Assembly: GCF_023015905.1 (NCBI RefSeq)
Contig: NZ_JALKBD010000013.1
Coordinates: 87,611 to 151,610 of the forward strand
DNA length: 64,000 nt
Source of the DNA: Arenibacter sp. F20364
Lineage (GTDB): Bacteria > Bacteroidota > Bacteroidia > Flavobacteriales > Flavobacteriaceae
Direction of reading: 5' to 3'
The notes beneath the pieces were generated by a model. That model saw only the letters and a program-made list of their open reading frames with translations. It was not told where the DNA came from and made no database searches. Positions 54,769-64,000 of the stretch are shown here, in pieces (position 1 is the first letter of the stretch; every line of letters begins with the position of its first letter). A program made the translations under genes and the position numbers.

Positions 54769-55509
54769 ATGTTCCAAATACTAAATAAGAAAATATTTCT
54801 GGTAGACTATCTAGGACACTTCGTAGATATCCATAGTCATATCCTACCTAGTATCGATGACGGGGCTAAAGATATTTCGGACTCCTTGGATATAATAAAC
54901 GGTTTTAATGAAATTGGCATTACGCATATAATAACCACTCCCCATGTAAATCAAAATTACTACCCAAATACAACCCAAAGCGTTCATTCCGCACATAACC
55001 AGGTTCAAAATCAATTATTGCAATTAGGACTAAGGCACATTGCCTTGGAATCATCATCGGAATATATGATAGATTCCAATTTTGAAAACTTATTGGACCA
55101 AAAACTTGTAGCCCCGATTCGCAATAAATTTTTATTGGTAGAACTGCCTTTTCTGCAATCCCCGATCAACTTTGACCAAGCAATTTTTAAAATAGCGACC
55201 AAGGGCTATAATCCAATATTAGCCCATCCAGAGCGCTACTTTTTTCTTCATAATAATTACAAAAAATATCTAGAATTTAAATCCAAAGGAATTTTTCTTC
55301 AATTAAATTTACTATCACTTAGCAATTATTATGGTAAGCAAGTGTCAAAAATCGCGAAAAAACTTCTGATGGACAATTATATAGACTTTGCGGGTACGGA
55401 CATACACAATGTAAAGCAATTGGAATTACTTAAAGACATAAAAATAAGTAATAGTACCTTGAATAAGTTAATCCCCATTCTAATTAGGAACGTGGAGATT
55501 TTCTATTAA
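54769..55509 (+). CDS. CpsB/CapC-type tyrosine-protein phosphatase (PHP fold), copy 1
   Basis: A 246-residue metal-dependent phosphatase of the PHP superfamily. Metal ligands are visible in DIHSHILPSIDDGAKD (His22, His24) and later HPERYFF and GTDIHNV. It removes phosphate from the Tyr-rich tail of the autokinase (Wzc) encoded on the other strand and so controls polysaccharide chain length. I start at ATG 54769, which aligns with the second copy; a TTG 63 bases upstream is less likely. The two copies share most residues. Confidence 0.92.
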   Translation: MFQILNKKIFLVDYLGHFVDIHSHILPSIDDGAKDISDSLDIINGFNEIGITHIITTPHVNQNYYPNTTQSVHSAHNQVQNQLLQLGLRHIALESSSEYMIDSNFENLLDQKLVAPIRNKFLLVELPFLQSPINFDQAIFKIATKGYNPILAHPERYFFLHNNYKKYLEFKSKGIFLQLNLLSLSNYYGKQVSKIAKKLLMDNYIDFAGTDIHNVKQLELLKDIKISNSTLNKLIPILIRNVEIFY

Positions 55510-55639
55510 ATTTTCTTTTTAATACCGACCAAAAGGCACTTATATCCACTTCAATTTTGTAGTCAAAACCACAATTGCCCTAATGCATATTCATTAATAA
55601 TAATTAATAATATCTTACATTTGCCGGAAATTTAAATAC

Positions 55640-56380
55640 ATGTTTTATTTTTTTCAAAAGAAAAAATTCCTTGTTGACTACCTTGAAAATTTTATAGACA
55701 TACATAATCACATTCTACCTGGAATTGATGATGGTGCCAAAACCGTGGAGGACTCCATTAATCTTATTAAAGGGTTCTCGGATATTGGTGTAAAAAAGTT
55801 TATTGCCACCCCCCATATCATGCATAATTATTACCCCAATAATTATGACACTATCCACGCTGCATATGGAAAATTACAGGACACGCTTTTAAGTGAAGAC
55901 ATGGAAGAAATCACTTTGGATGTTGCTGCGGAACATATGATAGATTCCAATTTTGACAACCTTCTTGAGCAAGAAAAAGTTATGCCGCTAAGAAATAATT
56001 ATTTATTGATAGAAATGTCATATTTACAACCCCCTATCAATTTTGATGAGGCAATTTTAAATATAGCCGCCCATCGGTATTTCCCAATTCTGGCCCATCC
56101 CGAAAGATATTCCTTCCTACATCAAGACTCTTCTAAATTTCAAAAATATAAGAAAAATGGAATTTTATTTCAGATGAATCTATTATCCTTGGGTCAATTC
56201 TATGGGAAAGACGTACAAAGAAAGGCTCACAAACTGCTACAAAACGGATTAATAGATTATGTAGCTTCGGATGTTCATAACCAACAACAGTTACGAAGTA
56301 TAAAAGAATTACAACTTAGTAAAAATCTCATGAAATTGCTTTATCCTGTTATTGAAAAAACGATAGGCGATTTCTATTAA
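55640..56380 (+). CDS. CpsB/CapC-type tyrosine-protein phosphatase (PHP fold), copy 2
   Basis: A 246-residue paralogue with the same length and landmarks: FIDIHNHILPGIDDGAKT (His22, His24), ATPHIMHNYYPNNYD, HPERYSF, ASDVHN. It follows copy 1 by 130 bases. Its stop is one base from the end of the Wzc gene on the other strand. Tandem duplication with some divergence suggests either dosage or different substrates. Confidence 0.92.
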   Translation: MFYFFQKKKFLVDYLENFIDIHNHILPGIDDGAKTVEDSINLIKGFSDIGVKKFIATPHIMHNYYPNNYDTIHAAYGKLQDTLLSEDMEEITLDVAAEHMIDSNFDNLLEQEKVMPLRNNYLLIEMSYLQPPINFDEAILNIAAHRYFPILAHPERYSFLHQDSSKFQKYKKNGILFQMNLLSLGQFYGKDVQRKAHKLLQNGLIDYVASDVHNQQQLRSIKELQLSKNLMKLLYPVIEKTIGDFY

Positions 56381-56381
56381 A

Positions 56382-58757
56382 CTAGAACTGCCACCATTTT
56401 TTATGGGATTTTCCATATCCATAGCCATAAGAACCACCATACCCCAAATTGGACACCTTTACATTGTTCACAACAAAGGATAATCCTTTTAATTTTCCCT
56501 CCTGTTTTAATTTTACCGGGAAGTCCAGTACTTTCTTCTCCGTAACCCCAGCTTTGGTTACATAAATAATGTGATCCGCATATTCTGTAATCAATAAAGT
56601 ATCCGTAACTACCATCAAAGGCGCCGTATCTACTATAACATAGTCATATTTCCCAGAAACCTCTTCCAATAATTCTTTCATTCGACTGCTCATTAAAAGT
56701 TCAGCAGGATTGGGAGGTATTTTTCCAGAATATATAACATCAATGGTATTGGAATGGACCAACATGGAATGTGTAATTTCTTTAATATTCAAATCTTTAT
56801 CGTACAAATATTCCGTTAATCCAGTATCCCTATTTCTTGTTGAGCCACCCAATTCGTCGATATTTTTACTCTTAAAGAAACTGTATAATTTTGGATTTCG
56901 AATATCTGCCCCAATTAGAAGTACTTTTTTATTGGTACTGGCAAAAATCATGGAAAGGTTAGAGGAAAGAAATGTTTTCCCTTCTCCAGGAACCGAGGAG
57001 GTGATATAGATCAAATTTCCTTTACCATCCTTACTTTTGGACTTAATCATATAGTCCAAGTTGGTCCTTATAATTCTTAAGGACTCTGCCAATATAGAAC
57101 GATCATCCTTACCCACTAGCTTTGCTTCCTTCTTACCCAGCTTTGGAAGTTCCCCTAATACAGGTATATCTCTAATTAATTTCTCCAAACCAGTTTTACT
57201 GTGCACTTTATTGTCCAATAAATCATTGGCGTAGATAACAGAAAAAGGAACCATAAGGCCAATAATAAAAAATGCTAAGTAAACAATTTTCCTATTGGGA
57301 GACACAGGCATTGGACTCACACTATAGGATTGATCTATAATTTTCGACTTGGGTTTGGCCGATGCAAATGAAATCTGTGATTCCTCCCGTTTTTGAAGTA
57401 AATACAGGTAAAGAGACTCCGTAGTTTCCTGTTTTCTACCAATATCCCTTAAAGCACGTTGATTTTTGGGTGCAGCATATAATCTGGAATTCACCTTGGA
57501 TAATTGACTACTAAGGCTATTAACCTGTAATCCCAAATTATTGGTCATGCTCCCCAAACTGGATTGCATACTTCTTTTTAATCCCTCCAATTGTTGGTCC
57601 AAATTTACTATGATCGGATTCTTTTCATTGGAGCTTTTTAATAAACGGTTCCTCTCTGCGACTAACTCATTGTATCTAGCCGTTGTATTGGCAATAGTAG
57701 GATCAGACAAACCTACATTGGAAGGGAGAATATCATAACCCTCCTGATTTTCTACCAAGTCCTTCATTGAAGAAGCTATGTCCAACTGTAAAGCAGTATT
57801 TTGCAGTTCTTGTTGGCTACTGGCGCTTACCGTTAAATTAACGTTAGCCTGTGAAGCTATATCGGTAATACCCCTTCCTGCCTTGTAGTCTTCCTCACTT
57901 TGGTCCTGAACGGAAAGGTTAGAGTAAATATCGGTAATTCTGTCATTAATAAATTGGGAAGTTCTATCTGCAATGGTTTTTCTATCTTCAATGGCATTGT
58001 CGTTATAGGTCTGAATCAATGTATTTATAATATCATTCGCCTTTTTCTGAATAGGATCGTTCAACGAAATATTGAGAATATTGGAATATTCCGATGCCGG
58101 TGACACTATAACCTTCTTTTGATACTGTTGCGCTACCATTACAACCGGGGTAACACTGACCATATACTTTTTGTCCGTATAACCTGTAATATCCGCAACA
58201 TTTGGAGTAATAACAATATCCCCTATTGGGGTGTTTATGTTTTTGCCATAGGCATATGCCTTTAAAGGCATGTCTTCCTGCTCTGTATATCCAAAAGTTG
58301 TTGCATTGGATAGAGTAAGATAAAAGCCAAATTTGGCATTATTGACAATCGAATCCTTGGCGATAAAATTAACCTTAAAAGGCGGATTTTGATATATTTC
58401 CGAATCCAGAATCTTTCCTAAGGAGGTAATTTTCACATTTAGGCCCAACTTTTTTACCACCTCAATAAAGTTCGACCTAGAATTTATTATCTGTATTTCA
58501 TCTTCTACCTTATTTGCACCCCCAGGCACAATTCCCAAATCTTGAAAGGTGCTAAGTTCAGATGTTGAATTTTTATCATCCAAAATTTGAATTTTAGCTT
58601 CTGCCGCATACTCTGGAACAGAATATCTTAGTTTTACATAGGCAAATGCCAATGCCACCAGAACAGATAGTCCGAACCATTTCCAATGCTTAGTATAATT
58701 TGTAATAATTTCCTTTAACCCTGGTTCAGAGAACAGATTTTGAGAGTTTAAACCCAT
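56382..58757 (-). CDS. wzc: Wzc-type polysaccharide co-polymerase with tyrosine autokinase
   Basis: A 791-residue inner-membrane protein. Wzz-type chain-length domain with two membrane segments (about 30-47 and 502-522), the long periplasmic coiled-coil part between, then a BY-kinase: Walker A VPGEGKT, Walker A' LLIGADIRNPKL, Walker B VIVDTAPL, and a Tyr-rich tail GYGGSYGYGYGKSHKKWWQF. Autophosphorylation of this tail controls polymer assembly. It should work with the Wza-like lipoprotein upstream and the CpsB phosphatases. I start at ATG 58757. Confidence 0.95.
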   Translation of the reverse strand: MGLNSQNLFSEPGLKEIITNYTKHWKWFGLSVLVALAFAYVKLRYSVPEYAAEAKIQILDDKNSTSELSTFQDLGIVPGGANKVEDEIQIINSRSNFIEVVKKLGLNVKITSLGKILDSEIYQNPPFKVNFIAKDSIVNNAKFGFYLTLSNATTFGYTEQEDMPLKAYAYGKNINTPIGDIVITPNVADITGYTDKKYMVSVTPVVMVAQQYQKKVIVSPASEYSNILNISLNDPIQKKANDIINTLIQTYNDNAIEDRKTIADRTSQFINDRITDIYSNLSVQDQSEEDYKAGRGITDIASQANVNLTVSASSQQELQNTALQLDIASSMKDLVENQEGYDILPSNVGLSDPTIANTTARYNELVAERNRLLKSSNEKNPIIVNLDQQLEGLKRSMQSSLGSMTNNLGLQVNSLSSQLSKVNSRLYAAPKNQRALRDIGRKQETTESLYLYLLQKREESQISFASAKPKSKIIDQSYSVSPMPVSPNRKIVYLAFFIIGLMVPFSVIYANDLLDNKVHSKTGLEKLIRDIPVLGELPKLGKKEAKLVGKDDRSILAESLRIIRTNLDYMIKSKSKDGKGNLIYITSSVPGEGKTFLSSNLSMIFASTNKKVLLIGADIRNPKLYSFFKSKNIDELGGSTRNRDTGLTEYLYDKDLNIKEITHSMLVHSNTIDVIYSGKIPPNPAELLMSSRMKELLEEVSGKYDYVIVDTAPLMVVTDTLLITEYADHIIYVTKAGVTEKKVLDFPVKLKQEGKLKGLSFVVNNVKVSNLGYGGSYGYGYGKSHKKWWQF

Positions 58758-58780
58758 TATAATCAATAATTTTATTGTAT

Positions 58781-59560
58781 TTAATTTCTGGTAATCAACA
58801 CTACGGTAGTGGTAATAATAATTGAAGCTATGGATAATGCTATGGAAGACCTACTATCAAGGGTTGCGGAGGCAATTAGTGATTTATTGGGTTCAACATA
58901 CACCACATCATTTTGAGTTAGGTAATATACCGGCGAGTTCAGGACTTCTTTTTGAGTAAGGTCAATTCGAGTATACACTTTAGTTCCATTAAAATCACGG
59001 ATAACCATAACATTTTCGCGCATCCCTTTGATGTTTAGGTCTCCGGCCAAACCCAAAGCTTCAAGTACTGTTATTTGCTCACCATTTACAGGATAAGTAC
59101 CTGGCCTGTTAACGGCACCTAATACAGTAACGGTGAAATTTTTTAATCTAATATTAATAATCGGATCCTTTAAATAATCCTTTAATCGCTCGGTTAACAA
59201 GGTTTTGGCCTCACCTGGCGAAAGTCCCAATAATTTGATAGTGCCCAAAACCGGAAAATCAATTTCACCGTTTTTATCAATGATATAATCCAACTCCTCA
59301 GGTCTCATTCCTCCCTCCACATAACCTTTCATAATGTTGAAAGGCACACTGGCTTGCGGGTCTAAGGTCGAAACATTAATACTGATTACATCGTCAATCT
59401 TAAACCGGTTTAAATTGGAATTATCGCTAACTATTGTCTCAAAAGTACTGGCATTCTGAAAATAAACCACATCTTTTTTAGATCCACAGGAGGATAATAA
59501 TACAGTAAATACAACTAAGGCAAAAGCTCTTAAGCCTATAATTTTCGTGTTTTTAAACAT
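58781..59560 (-). CDS. wza: Wza-type polysaccharide export lipoprotein
   Basis: A 259-residue outer-membrane lipoprotein (lipobox LLSSC, Cys25). The polysaccharide export domain is in about 47-145 (FKIDDVISINVSTLDPQASV, YIIDKNGEIDFPVLGTIKLL), followed by a SLBB domain (VTVLGAVNRPGTYPVNGEQI). C-terminal residues 235-256 form a hydrophobic helix, as in Bacteroidota versions. It makes the export channel. Wzc follows by 23 bases. Confidence 0.93.
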   Translation of the reverse strand: MFKNTKIIGLRAFALVVFTVLLSSCGSKKDVVYFQNASTFETIVSDNSNLNRFKIDDVISINVSTLDPQASVPFNIMKGYVEGGMRPEELDYIIDKNGEIDFPVLGTIKLLGLSPGEAKTLLTERLKDYLKDPIINIRLKNFTVTVLGAVNRPGTYPVNGEQITVLEALGLAGDLNIKGMRENVMVIRDFNGTKVYTRIDLTQKEVLNSPVYYLTQNDVVYVEPNKSLIASATLDSRSSIALSIASIIITTTVVLITRN

Positions 59561-59596
59561 AATTTAGCGGATTTCTAATACAAGTATAATGAAAAT

Positions 59597-61552
59597 TTAG
59601 GACTGTAAAATTTTCTTCGTAAGGATTGTTTGGGCTGCAACCTTAGGTTCCTCTATGGGTTTGGACTCCTTTTTATCCAGTTTACAAAGTTCTGAATTAT
59701 TTGAAACATATTCAGGAACAATCCCTTTCATCAACTTCACCGTGTTTTCATTGAAAAACATGTTCGATACACACAATTCATTGATTTTGGATTTGGTCTC
59801 CTCATAAAACAGTTCCCTGGATTTACTGATCATTATTTTCTTATGATATGTAGGCATAGTATCTTCCCCATTGGCCAGGAGTTCCTCATATAATTTTTCC
59901 CCAGGTCTAAGCCCCGTAATTTTGATATCGATATCTTCCGGATACCTGAGCCCGGATAATTTGATCATATTTTTTGCAAGGTCAAAAATCTTTACTGAAT
60001 CCCCCATATCAAATATAAAGATTTCACCCCCTTGCCCCATTCCTCCAGCTTCCAAAACCAACTGTGCAGCCTCAGGTATGGTCATAAAATAACGAGTAAT
60101 TTCCTTATGGGTAACCGTTAATGGACCACCTTTCTCTATTTGTTTTTTAAACAGGGGAATTACGGAACCATTGGACCCTAATACATTTCCAAATCTGGTG
60201 GTAATAAACTTCGTCTTCTTGTATTGTTCGGCGCAGCTAATATACATTTCTGCTATCCTTTTAGTGGCTCCCATCACATTGGTCGGGTTAACGGCCTTAT
60301 CAGTGGAAACAAAAATAAATTTATCCACATTATTATCCAATGACAGGTCTACAATAACTTTAGTACCTGCCACATTAATTTTAATGGCCTCGTAGGAATT
60401 ATACTCCATAAGCGGCACATGTTTATAAGCTGCTGCATGGAACACCATATTGGGCTTATATTCCTGAAAAATAGAAGACATTCTATTTTTATCCCGTATA
60501 TCCCCAACTATTGGAATGAAATTATGGAACCCGTTCTGCTTTAATTCTTGCTGCAAGTCGTACAACGCAGATTCGGCCTGATCAATAACAATTAAGGATT
60601 TATATTCACAATTGGCAATCTGTCTTACCAGTTCACTACCAATTGAACCTGCTCCACCGGTAACAATGATTACCTTATCCCTAAGCTCATTGGCTATTCT
60701 CTTATTCTTGATATTGATCGGCACTCGATCCAAAAGGTCTTCGATCTGTACCTGCTTAATCTGGGATATTTTCAGCTCACCATTGATCCAATCTTCAATA
60801 GGAGGTACAATTTTTACTTGAACTGGGAAATCCACTAATTCTTCTACCAATTGTCTAAGCTTATTGTGATCTATGTTCTGTATAGAAAAAATAATCTCGG
60901 ATATATTGTTGCTTTTTATAAAATAGTCTGTAAGTACCTCTGGACCATATACCCGTACCCCATTAATATTCTTACCTACTTTTTCATAATCCTTATCTAT
61001 ATAACCCACTACTTTGGAAATACTACCACTATGGCCAGTCAAGGCATTTTGAGTTAGGATACCAGATTCCCCGGCCCCGTAAATAATAACATTTTTAGTG
61101 ATTTTAAACTGCTTCACAAAATTATAATAGGCTGTCTTAAATACATATCGCGATATCGTTAAGGCGATAAAATTTAATAAACTATGTATGATAATAATAG
61201 ATAAAGGAACAGTAAAATCCTCCATATAATCCATCTCTCGATTAAGGATCACCATAAAAATAGTAATGATACTGGACAAACAAATGGCATTAAAGATATT
61301 GTAAACGTCCCGCACACCGGTATGTCGCACTACACCTTTATAAGAACCGGTTATTAAAAAAGATATTGCACCAATTGCTATTATAACAGGTAGCTGCAAT
61401 AGTAATTTATCAATATCAAAGTTTAGTGTGAGATTAAAACGGATCAGATAGGAAAACACAAAGGTTATTGACACCAACATTAAATCGATCACCAATACGA
61501 TCCATTTGGAAGTATATTTTTGTGCCCTATTGGTTAAGTAGTGTTGTATCAT
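59597..61552 (-). CDS. Membrane-bound nucleotide-sugar 4,6-dehydratase (WbpM/PglF/CapD type)
   Basis: A 651-residue protein. Four to five transmembrane segments in residues 15-145, a first Rossmann domain (NVIIYGAGESGIL, about 154-166), then the SDR dehydratase domain with GGAGSIGSELV (299-309), VFHAAAYKHVP and STDKAVNPTNVMGATKRIAE, the catalytic block in which Met replaces the usual Tyr. It converts UDP-GlcNAc to a 4-keto-6-deoxy sugar. The gene overlaps the upstream aminotransferase gene by 4 bases; both should make an amino-deoxy sugar for the exopolysaccharide. Confidence 0.93.
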   Translation of the reverse strand: MIQHYLTNRAQKYTSKWIVLVIDLMLVSITFVFSYLIRFNLTLNFDIDKLLLQLPVIIAIGAISFLITGSYKGVVRHTGVRDVYNIFNAICLSSIITIFMVILNREMDYMEDFTVPLSIIIIHSLLNFIALTISRYVFKTAYYNFVKQFKITKNVIIYGAGESGILTQNALTGHSGSISKVVGYIDKDYEKVGKNINGVRVYGPEVLTDYFIKSNNISEIIFSIQNIDHNKLRQLVEELVDFPVQVKIVPPIEDWINGELKISQIKQVQIEDLLDRVPINIKNKRIANELRDKVIIVTGGAGSIGSELVRQIANCEYKSLIVIDQAESALYDLQQELKQNGFHNFIPIVGDIRDKNRMSSIFQEYKPNMVFHAAAYKHVPLMEYNSYEAIKINVAGTKVIVDLSLDNNVDKFIFVSTDKAVNPTNVMGATKRIAEMYISCAEQYKKTKFITTRFGNVLGSNGSVIPLFKKQIEKGGPLTVTHKEITRYFMTIPEAAQLVLEAGGMGQGGEIFIFDMGDSVKIFDLAKNMIKLSGLRYPEDIDIKITGLRPGEKLYEELLANGEDTMPTYHKKIMISKSRELFYEETKSKINELCVSNMFFNENTVKLMKGIVPEYVSNNSELCKLDKKESKPIEEPKVAAQTILTKKILQS

Positions 61553-62682
61553 TTGGTCATTGTTATTTCAATTACTTCAATTACTCGGTCCAAATCCCCT
61601 ATTTGCAGATTGGAACCACTGGGAAGACATAAACCTCTGTCAAACAAATCTTCAGACGTGCCATCAACATAATTATCACAATTTTCAAATATAGGCTGTA
61701 AGTGCATTGGCTTCCATAAAGGTCGGGATTCTATGTCAACTTCCTGCAGAGCTAAGCGTATTTTTTCACGAATTTGTACAGATGGTGTCAAAATACAGGT
61801 AAGCCACCTATTGGAATACATTTCCGGCATTTCCTCTAAAAATTCAATTTCTGAAATATGCCCCATTTTTTGTTTATAATATTCAAAATTAGATCTTCTG
61901 GCCGCCACACGATCGTCCAAAACTTCCATTTGCCCTCTTCCAATTCCGGCTAGCACATTGCTCATTCTGTAATTATAACCAACTTCGGAGTGTTGGTAAT
62001 GTGGGGCATTATCCCTAGCCTGAGTTGCTAGAAAGATCGCTTTTTCCTTATATTTCTTATTCTTTGCAACCAAGGCCCCACCCCCAGAAGTGGTGATTAT
62101 TTTATTTCCATTAAAAGACAATACACCAATATCTCCAAAGCTGCCACATTTAACGCCTCTATAGGTACTCCCCAAGGCTTCTGCACTATCTTCCAACACA
62201 GAAATACCAAATTGTTCACCAATAGCCTTTACTTCATTAACCTTATAGGGCATTCCATACAGATGGACCGCAATAATAGCTTTTGGTTTTTTACCTTTTG
62301 CAATCCTGTCCTCAATAGCTTTTTTCAACAAAACAGGTGATATATTCCAAGTATCCTTCTCACTATCTACAAATATTGGTTTGGCTCCCAAATAGCAAAT
62401 TGGATTGGCGGAAGCGGAAAAAGTAAAACTTTGACAAATTACCTCATCACCCTTTGATACCCCAAGCAACACCAAACCTATGTGAATTGACGCTGTGCCC
62501 GAACTTAAGGCTGCAACATTTACCTCATTATCCAAATAGTTTTCAATACTTGCCTCGAAACCATTTACATTGGGCCCCAAGGGCGCTACCCAATTGGTAT
62601 CAAAAGCCTCGTTCACATAATGCTGTTCCATTTGCCCCATGTGCGGGGAGGAAAGCCAAATTTTCGAAGTAGTAATGGTCAT
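61549..62682 (-). CDS. DegT/DnrJ/EryC1/StrS aminotransferase
   Basis: A 377-residue PLP-dependent sugar aminotransferase. PLP-binding Lys194 is in SFNGNKIITTSGGG; other family blocks are ALSSGTASIHIGL, CQSFTFSASANPI, EDSAEALGSTYRG and YNYRMSNVLAGIGRGQ. It likely aminates the 4-keto sugar made by the dehydratase to give a UDP-4-amino-6-deoxy-GlcNAc (PglE-like reaction). First gene of the operon aminotransferase, dehydratase, Wza, Wzc. Confidence 0.93.
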   Translation of the reverse strand: MTITTSKIWLSSPHMGQMEQHYVNEAFDTNWVAPLGPNVNGFEASIENYLDNEVNVAALSSGTASIHIGLVLLGVSKGDEVICQSFTFSASANPICYLGAKPIFVDSEKDTWNISPVLLKKAIEDRIAKGKKPKAIIAVHLYGMPYKVNEVKAIGEQFGISVLEDSAEALGSTYRGVKCGSFGDIGVLSFNGNKIITTSGGGALVAKNKKYKEKAIFLATQARDNAPHYQHSEVGYNYRMSNVLAGIGRGQMEVLDDRVAARRSNFEYYKQKMGHISEIEFLEEMPEMYSNRWLTCILTPSVQIREKIRLALQEVDIESRPLWKPMHLQPIFENCDNYVDGTSEDLFDRGLCLPSGSNLQIGDLDRVIEVIEITMTK

Positions 62683-63509
62683 TAAAAATTAGGGTTTATT
62701 GAAATCTCTAGAACAAAAATAAATATACTTTTCGGTAATAAATCATTATGGCTTTTAATTTCGTTTAAGAATAAAAAATATCGTTTAACTACCCTAAAAA
62801 ACAAATTCAACCAAAATATTTACCCTTCAAATACTTTCACATACAATAAGTAACAACATTTATTCAACCCTTAAGCATTAGATTCCGAAAATTGCATTGG
62901 TATTAAACCACTATACCCTAAACCAAAACTTTTTGAGAACTATTTATGTCAATCCAATCAGCTTAACTAAAGGCTGGCTGGGCAAGATTAATTGGTATCT
63001 TATCGTAATAAATCCCTGACCAAAACTATTTTTTCACTTTACGTTTTTTTTTGCAAAAAAAATAAATCAAAATAAGACACTATATCGTCAATTAAATCTG
63101 GTCTACCTGTCATATCCGTATTGAAGAATACTTTTAACATATACAATTCCATTTTTTTTGTAAAAAATTCGCCCAATTAACACATTAGCACAAAAGTTCC
63201 TTAAAAAACAGAAATACACATCGCAACCCTTACATCATAAAAGGTTTTAAAACAGTACGACAATTTGAAAGGAAATCTTCTAAAAATTATTGACTAGGTG
63301 TTGGAAATACTAAAATATCTTAAAAAAAAGTGCATTTCATCGAAAATATCACTTTCAAAAATCCAAACTACGAAAAGCAAACGTAACACCATCATTGCAC
63401 CCGAATTGTGCATTTCATCGAAAATAGTAGGTCTTTTGCCGATGATGTGGTAAAAATAAATAATATTGCACAACCCAAGCATGTAACAATTAAATTAATG
63501 TCCTAACTT
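62683..63509. other. Divergent intergenic region with a 19-base direct repeat
   Basis: About 830 bases, AT-rich. The right part contains GTGCATTTCATCGAAAATA twice (63330-63348 and 63408-63426), 78 bases apart start to start, upstream of the lyase gene. Otherwise nothing is recognised. Confidence 0.6.
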
Positions 63510-64000
63510 ATGAAATTTCACCCCACGAATCTCTTACAAGTGACCCTAGTATGTTTTGTCCTAATCTTAAGTTCCTCCTGTAACAAGGATTCCGATTTAT
63601 TGGCAGAATATGTAGTGGAAAATCCGCAATCTTTTTTAGTAAATGATGTGGTTGTTACACTGGCCAACAATCCAATTGTAATTGCCCCCTTAAGTAATGA
63701 TTCTTTTTCAGAACCTGAAAAAGTAGCCATTACCGAGGTAACACCCCCTAAAATGGGTACTGCGGTGGTTAACGATGATAACACCATAACCTACACTCCG
63801 GATACCGACCAAACAGGAAGCGATGAGTTCGATTATTCCGCTTCTGTAACCAATCCTGATAATACAGTTACAACAGAAACCGGATCGGTAACCGTGACCG
63901 TAACTGACAAAACCCCTACAACGGAAGAACCTGTGGAGATGGGCGGATTGAAGGCTTTCCCTGGAGCTGAAGGCTTCGGCCAATATGCCACTGGTGGAAG
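63510..64000 (+). CDS. Secreted lipoprotein with Ig-like segment and pectate lyase start, 3' truncated by window edge
   Basis: The frame opens at ATG 63510 and runs to the window end (163 codons visible). Signal LLQVTLVCFVLILSSSC (lipobox SSSC, Cys24), then a Val/Thr-rich segment typical of Ig or cadherin-like repeats (TPPKMGTAVVNDDNTITYTP, DEFDYSASVTNPDN), a Thr-rich linker (VTVTVTDKTPTTEEP) and, at the end, KAFPGAEGFGQYATGGR, the usual opening of pectate lyase (PL1-like) domains. It probably cleaves uronic-acid glycan at the cell surface. Confidence 0.85.
   Translation, partial: MKFHPTNLLQVTLVCFVLILSSSCNKDSDLLAEYVVENPQSFLVNDVVVTLANNPIVIAPLSNDSFSEPEKVAITEVTPPKMGTAVVNDDNTITYTPDTDQTGSDEFDYSASVTNPDNTVTTETGSVTVTVTDKTPTTEEPVEMGGLKAFPGAEGFGQYATGG

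Noticed and set aside
63518..63983. Two reverse frames of about 90 codons at the window end
   Set aside because: They are antisense to the truncated lyase lipoprotein, whose signal peptide and linker are clear on the forward strand.

Overview
The window reads as chromosomal DNA of a marine, polysaccharide-degrading member of the Bacteroidota, most likely a flavobacterium. This is inferred from two SusC/SusD pairs, a FecR anti-sigma/ECF sigma pair, three sulfatase genes (one fused to an alpha-L-rhamnosidase), a DUF5916 outer-membrane protein and a Wza/Wzc exopolysaccharide locus. I saw no rRNA, tRNA or CRISPR array, and I do not name a genus.

Region 1 (1-16.6 kb) is accessory DNA. It starts with the C-terminal half of a tyrosine recombinase cut by the window edge, followed by a decayed glycosidase tail, a RES-like protein, a group II intron maturase remnant and a Tat-exported Gfo/Idh/MocA oxidoreductase. 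Next comes a compact mobilizable-element core (4.1-8.6 kb): HTH protein, VirE-type ATPase, Toprim primase, MobC-like protein, MOB relaxase and a small membrane protein. Cargo follows: an AbiEi/AbiEii pair, a 991-residue primase-helicase of the TOTE type, a ParD/ParE pair and a HigB/HigA pair. Between ParDE and HigBA lies a second, frameshifted copy of the tail of the last mobilization gene. It carries the same downstream hairpin, whose stem shows compensatory base changes between the two copies. AbiE, the primase-helicase and ParDE are therefore bracketed by diverged mobilization-module ends.

Region 2 (16.6-35 kb) holds a PH-domain protein and a DUF5916 protein whose signal peptide appears to be out of frame. 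Then comes a reverse-strand polysaccharide-utilization locus, SusC (with STN domain), SusD, sulfatase, sulfatase, with a FecR gene upstream and a divergent ECF sigma gene. This is the classic trans-envelope induction circuit. A small four-helix-bundle membrane protein, a small secreted protein and a periplasmic molybdenum hydroxylase pair (2Fe-2S subunit and Tat-exported large subunit) follow.

Region 3 (35-48.4 kb) is a second reverse-strand locus: SusC, SusD, a sorbosone-dehydrogenase-like protein with a C-terminal cytochrome c domain, an FG-GAP/VCBS protein, a 3-keto-disaccharide hydrolase (DUF1080), a terminator, then the sulfatase/GH78 fusion. Together with the Gfo/Idh/MocA protein at 2.2 kb, this suggests a periplasmic oxidative (3-keto-glycoside) route for a sulfated, rhamnose-containing algal glycan. 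That is inference.

Region 4 (48.4-64 kb) holds small housekeeping-type genes (PhnA-like protein, MFS transporter), a GNAT/ATP-grasp pair of unknown role, and an exopolysaccharide locus. That locus has two tandem CpsB-type phosphatases facing a DegT aminotransferase, WbpM-type 4,6-dehydratase, Wza and Wzc operon. The last 491 bases begin a lipoprotein with an Ig-like segment that runs into the N-terminal signature of a pectate lyase, cut by the window edge.
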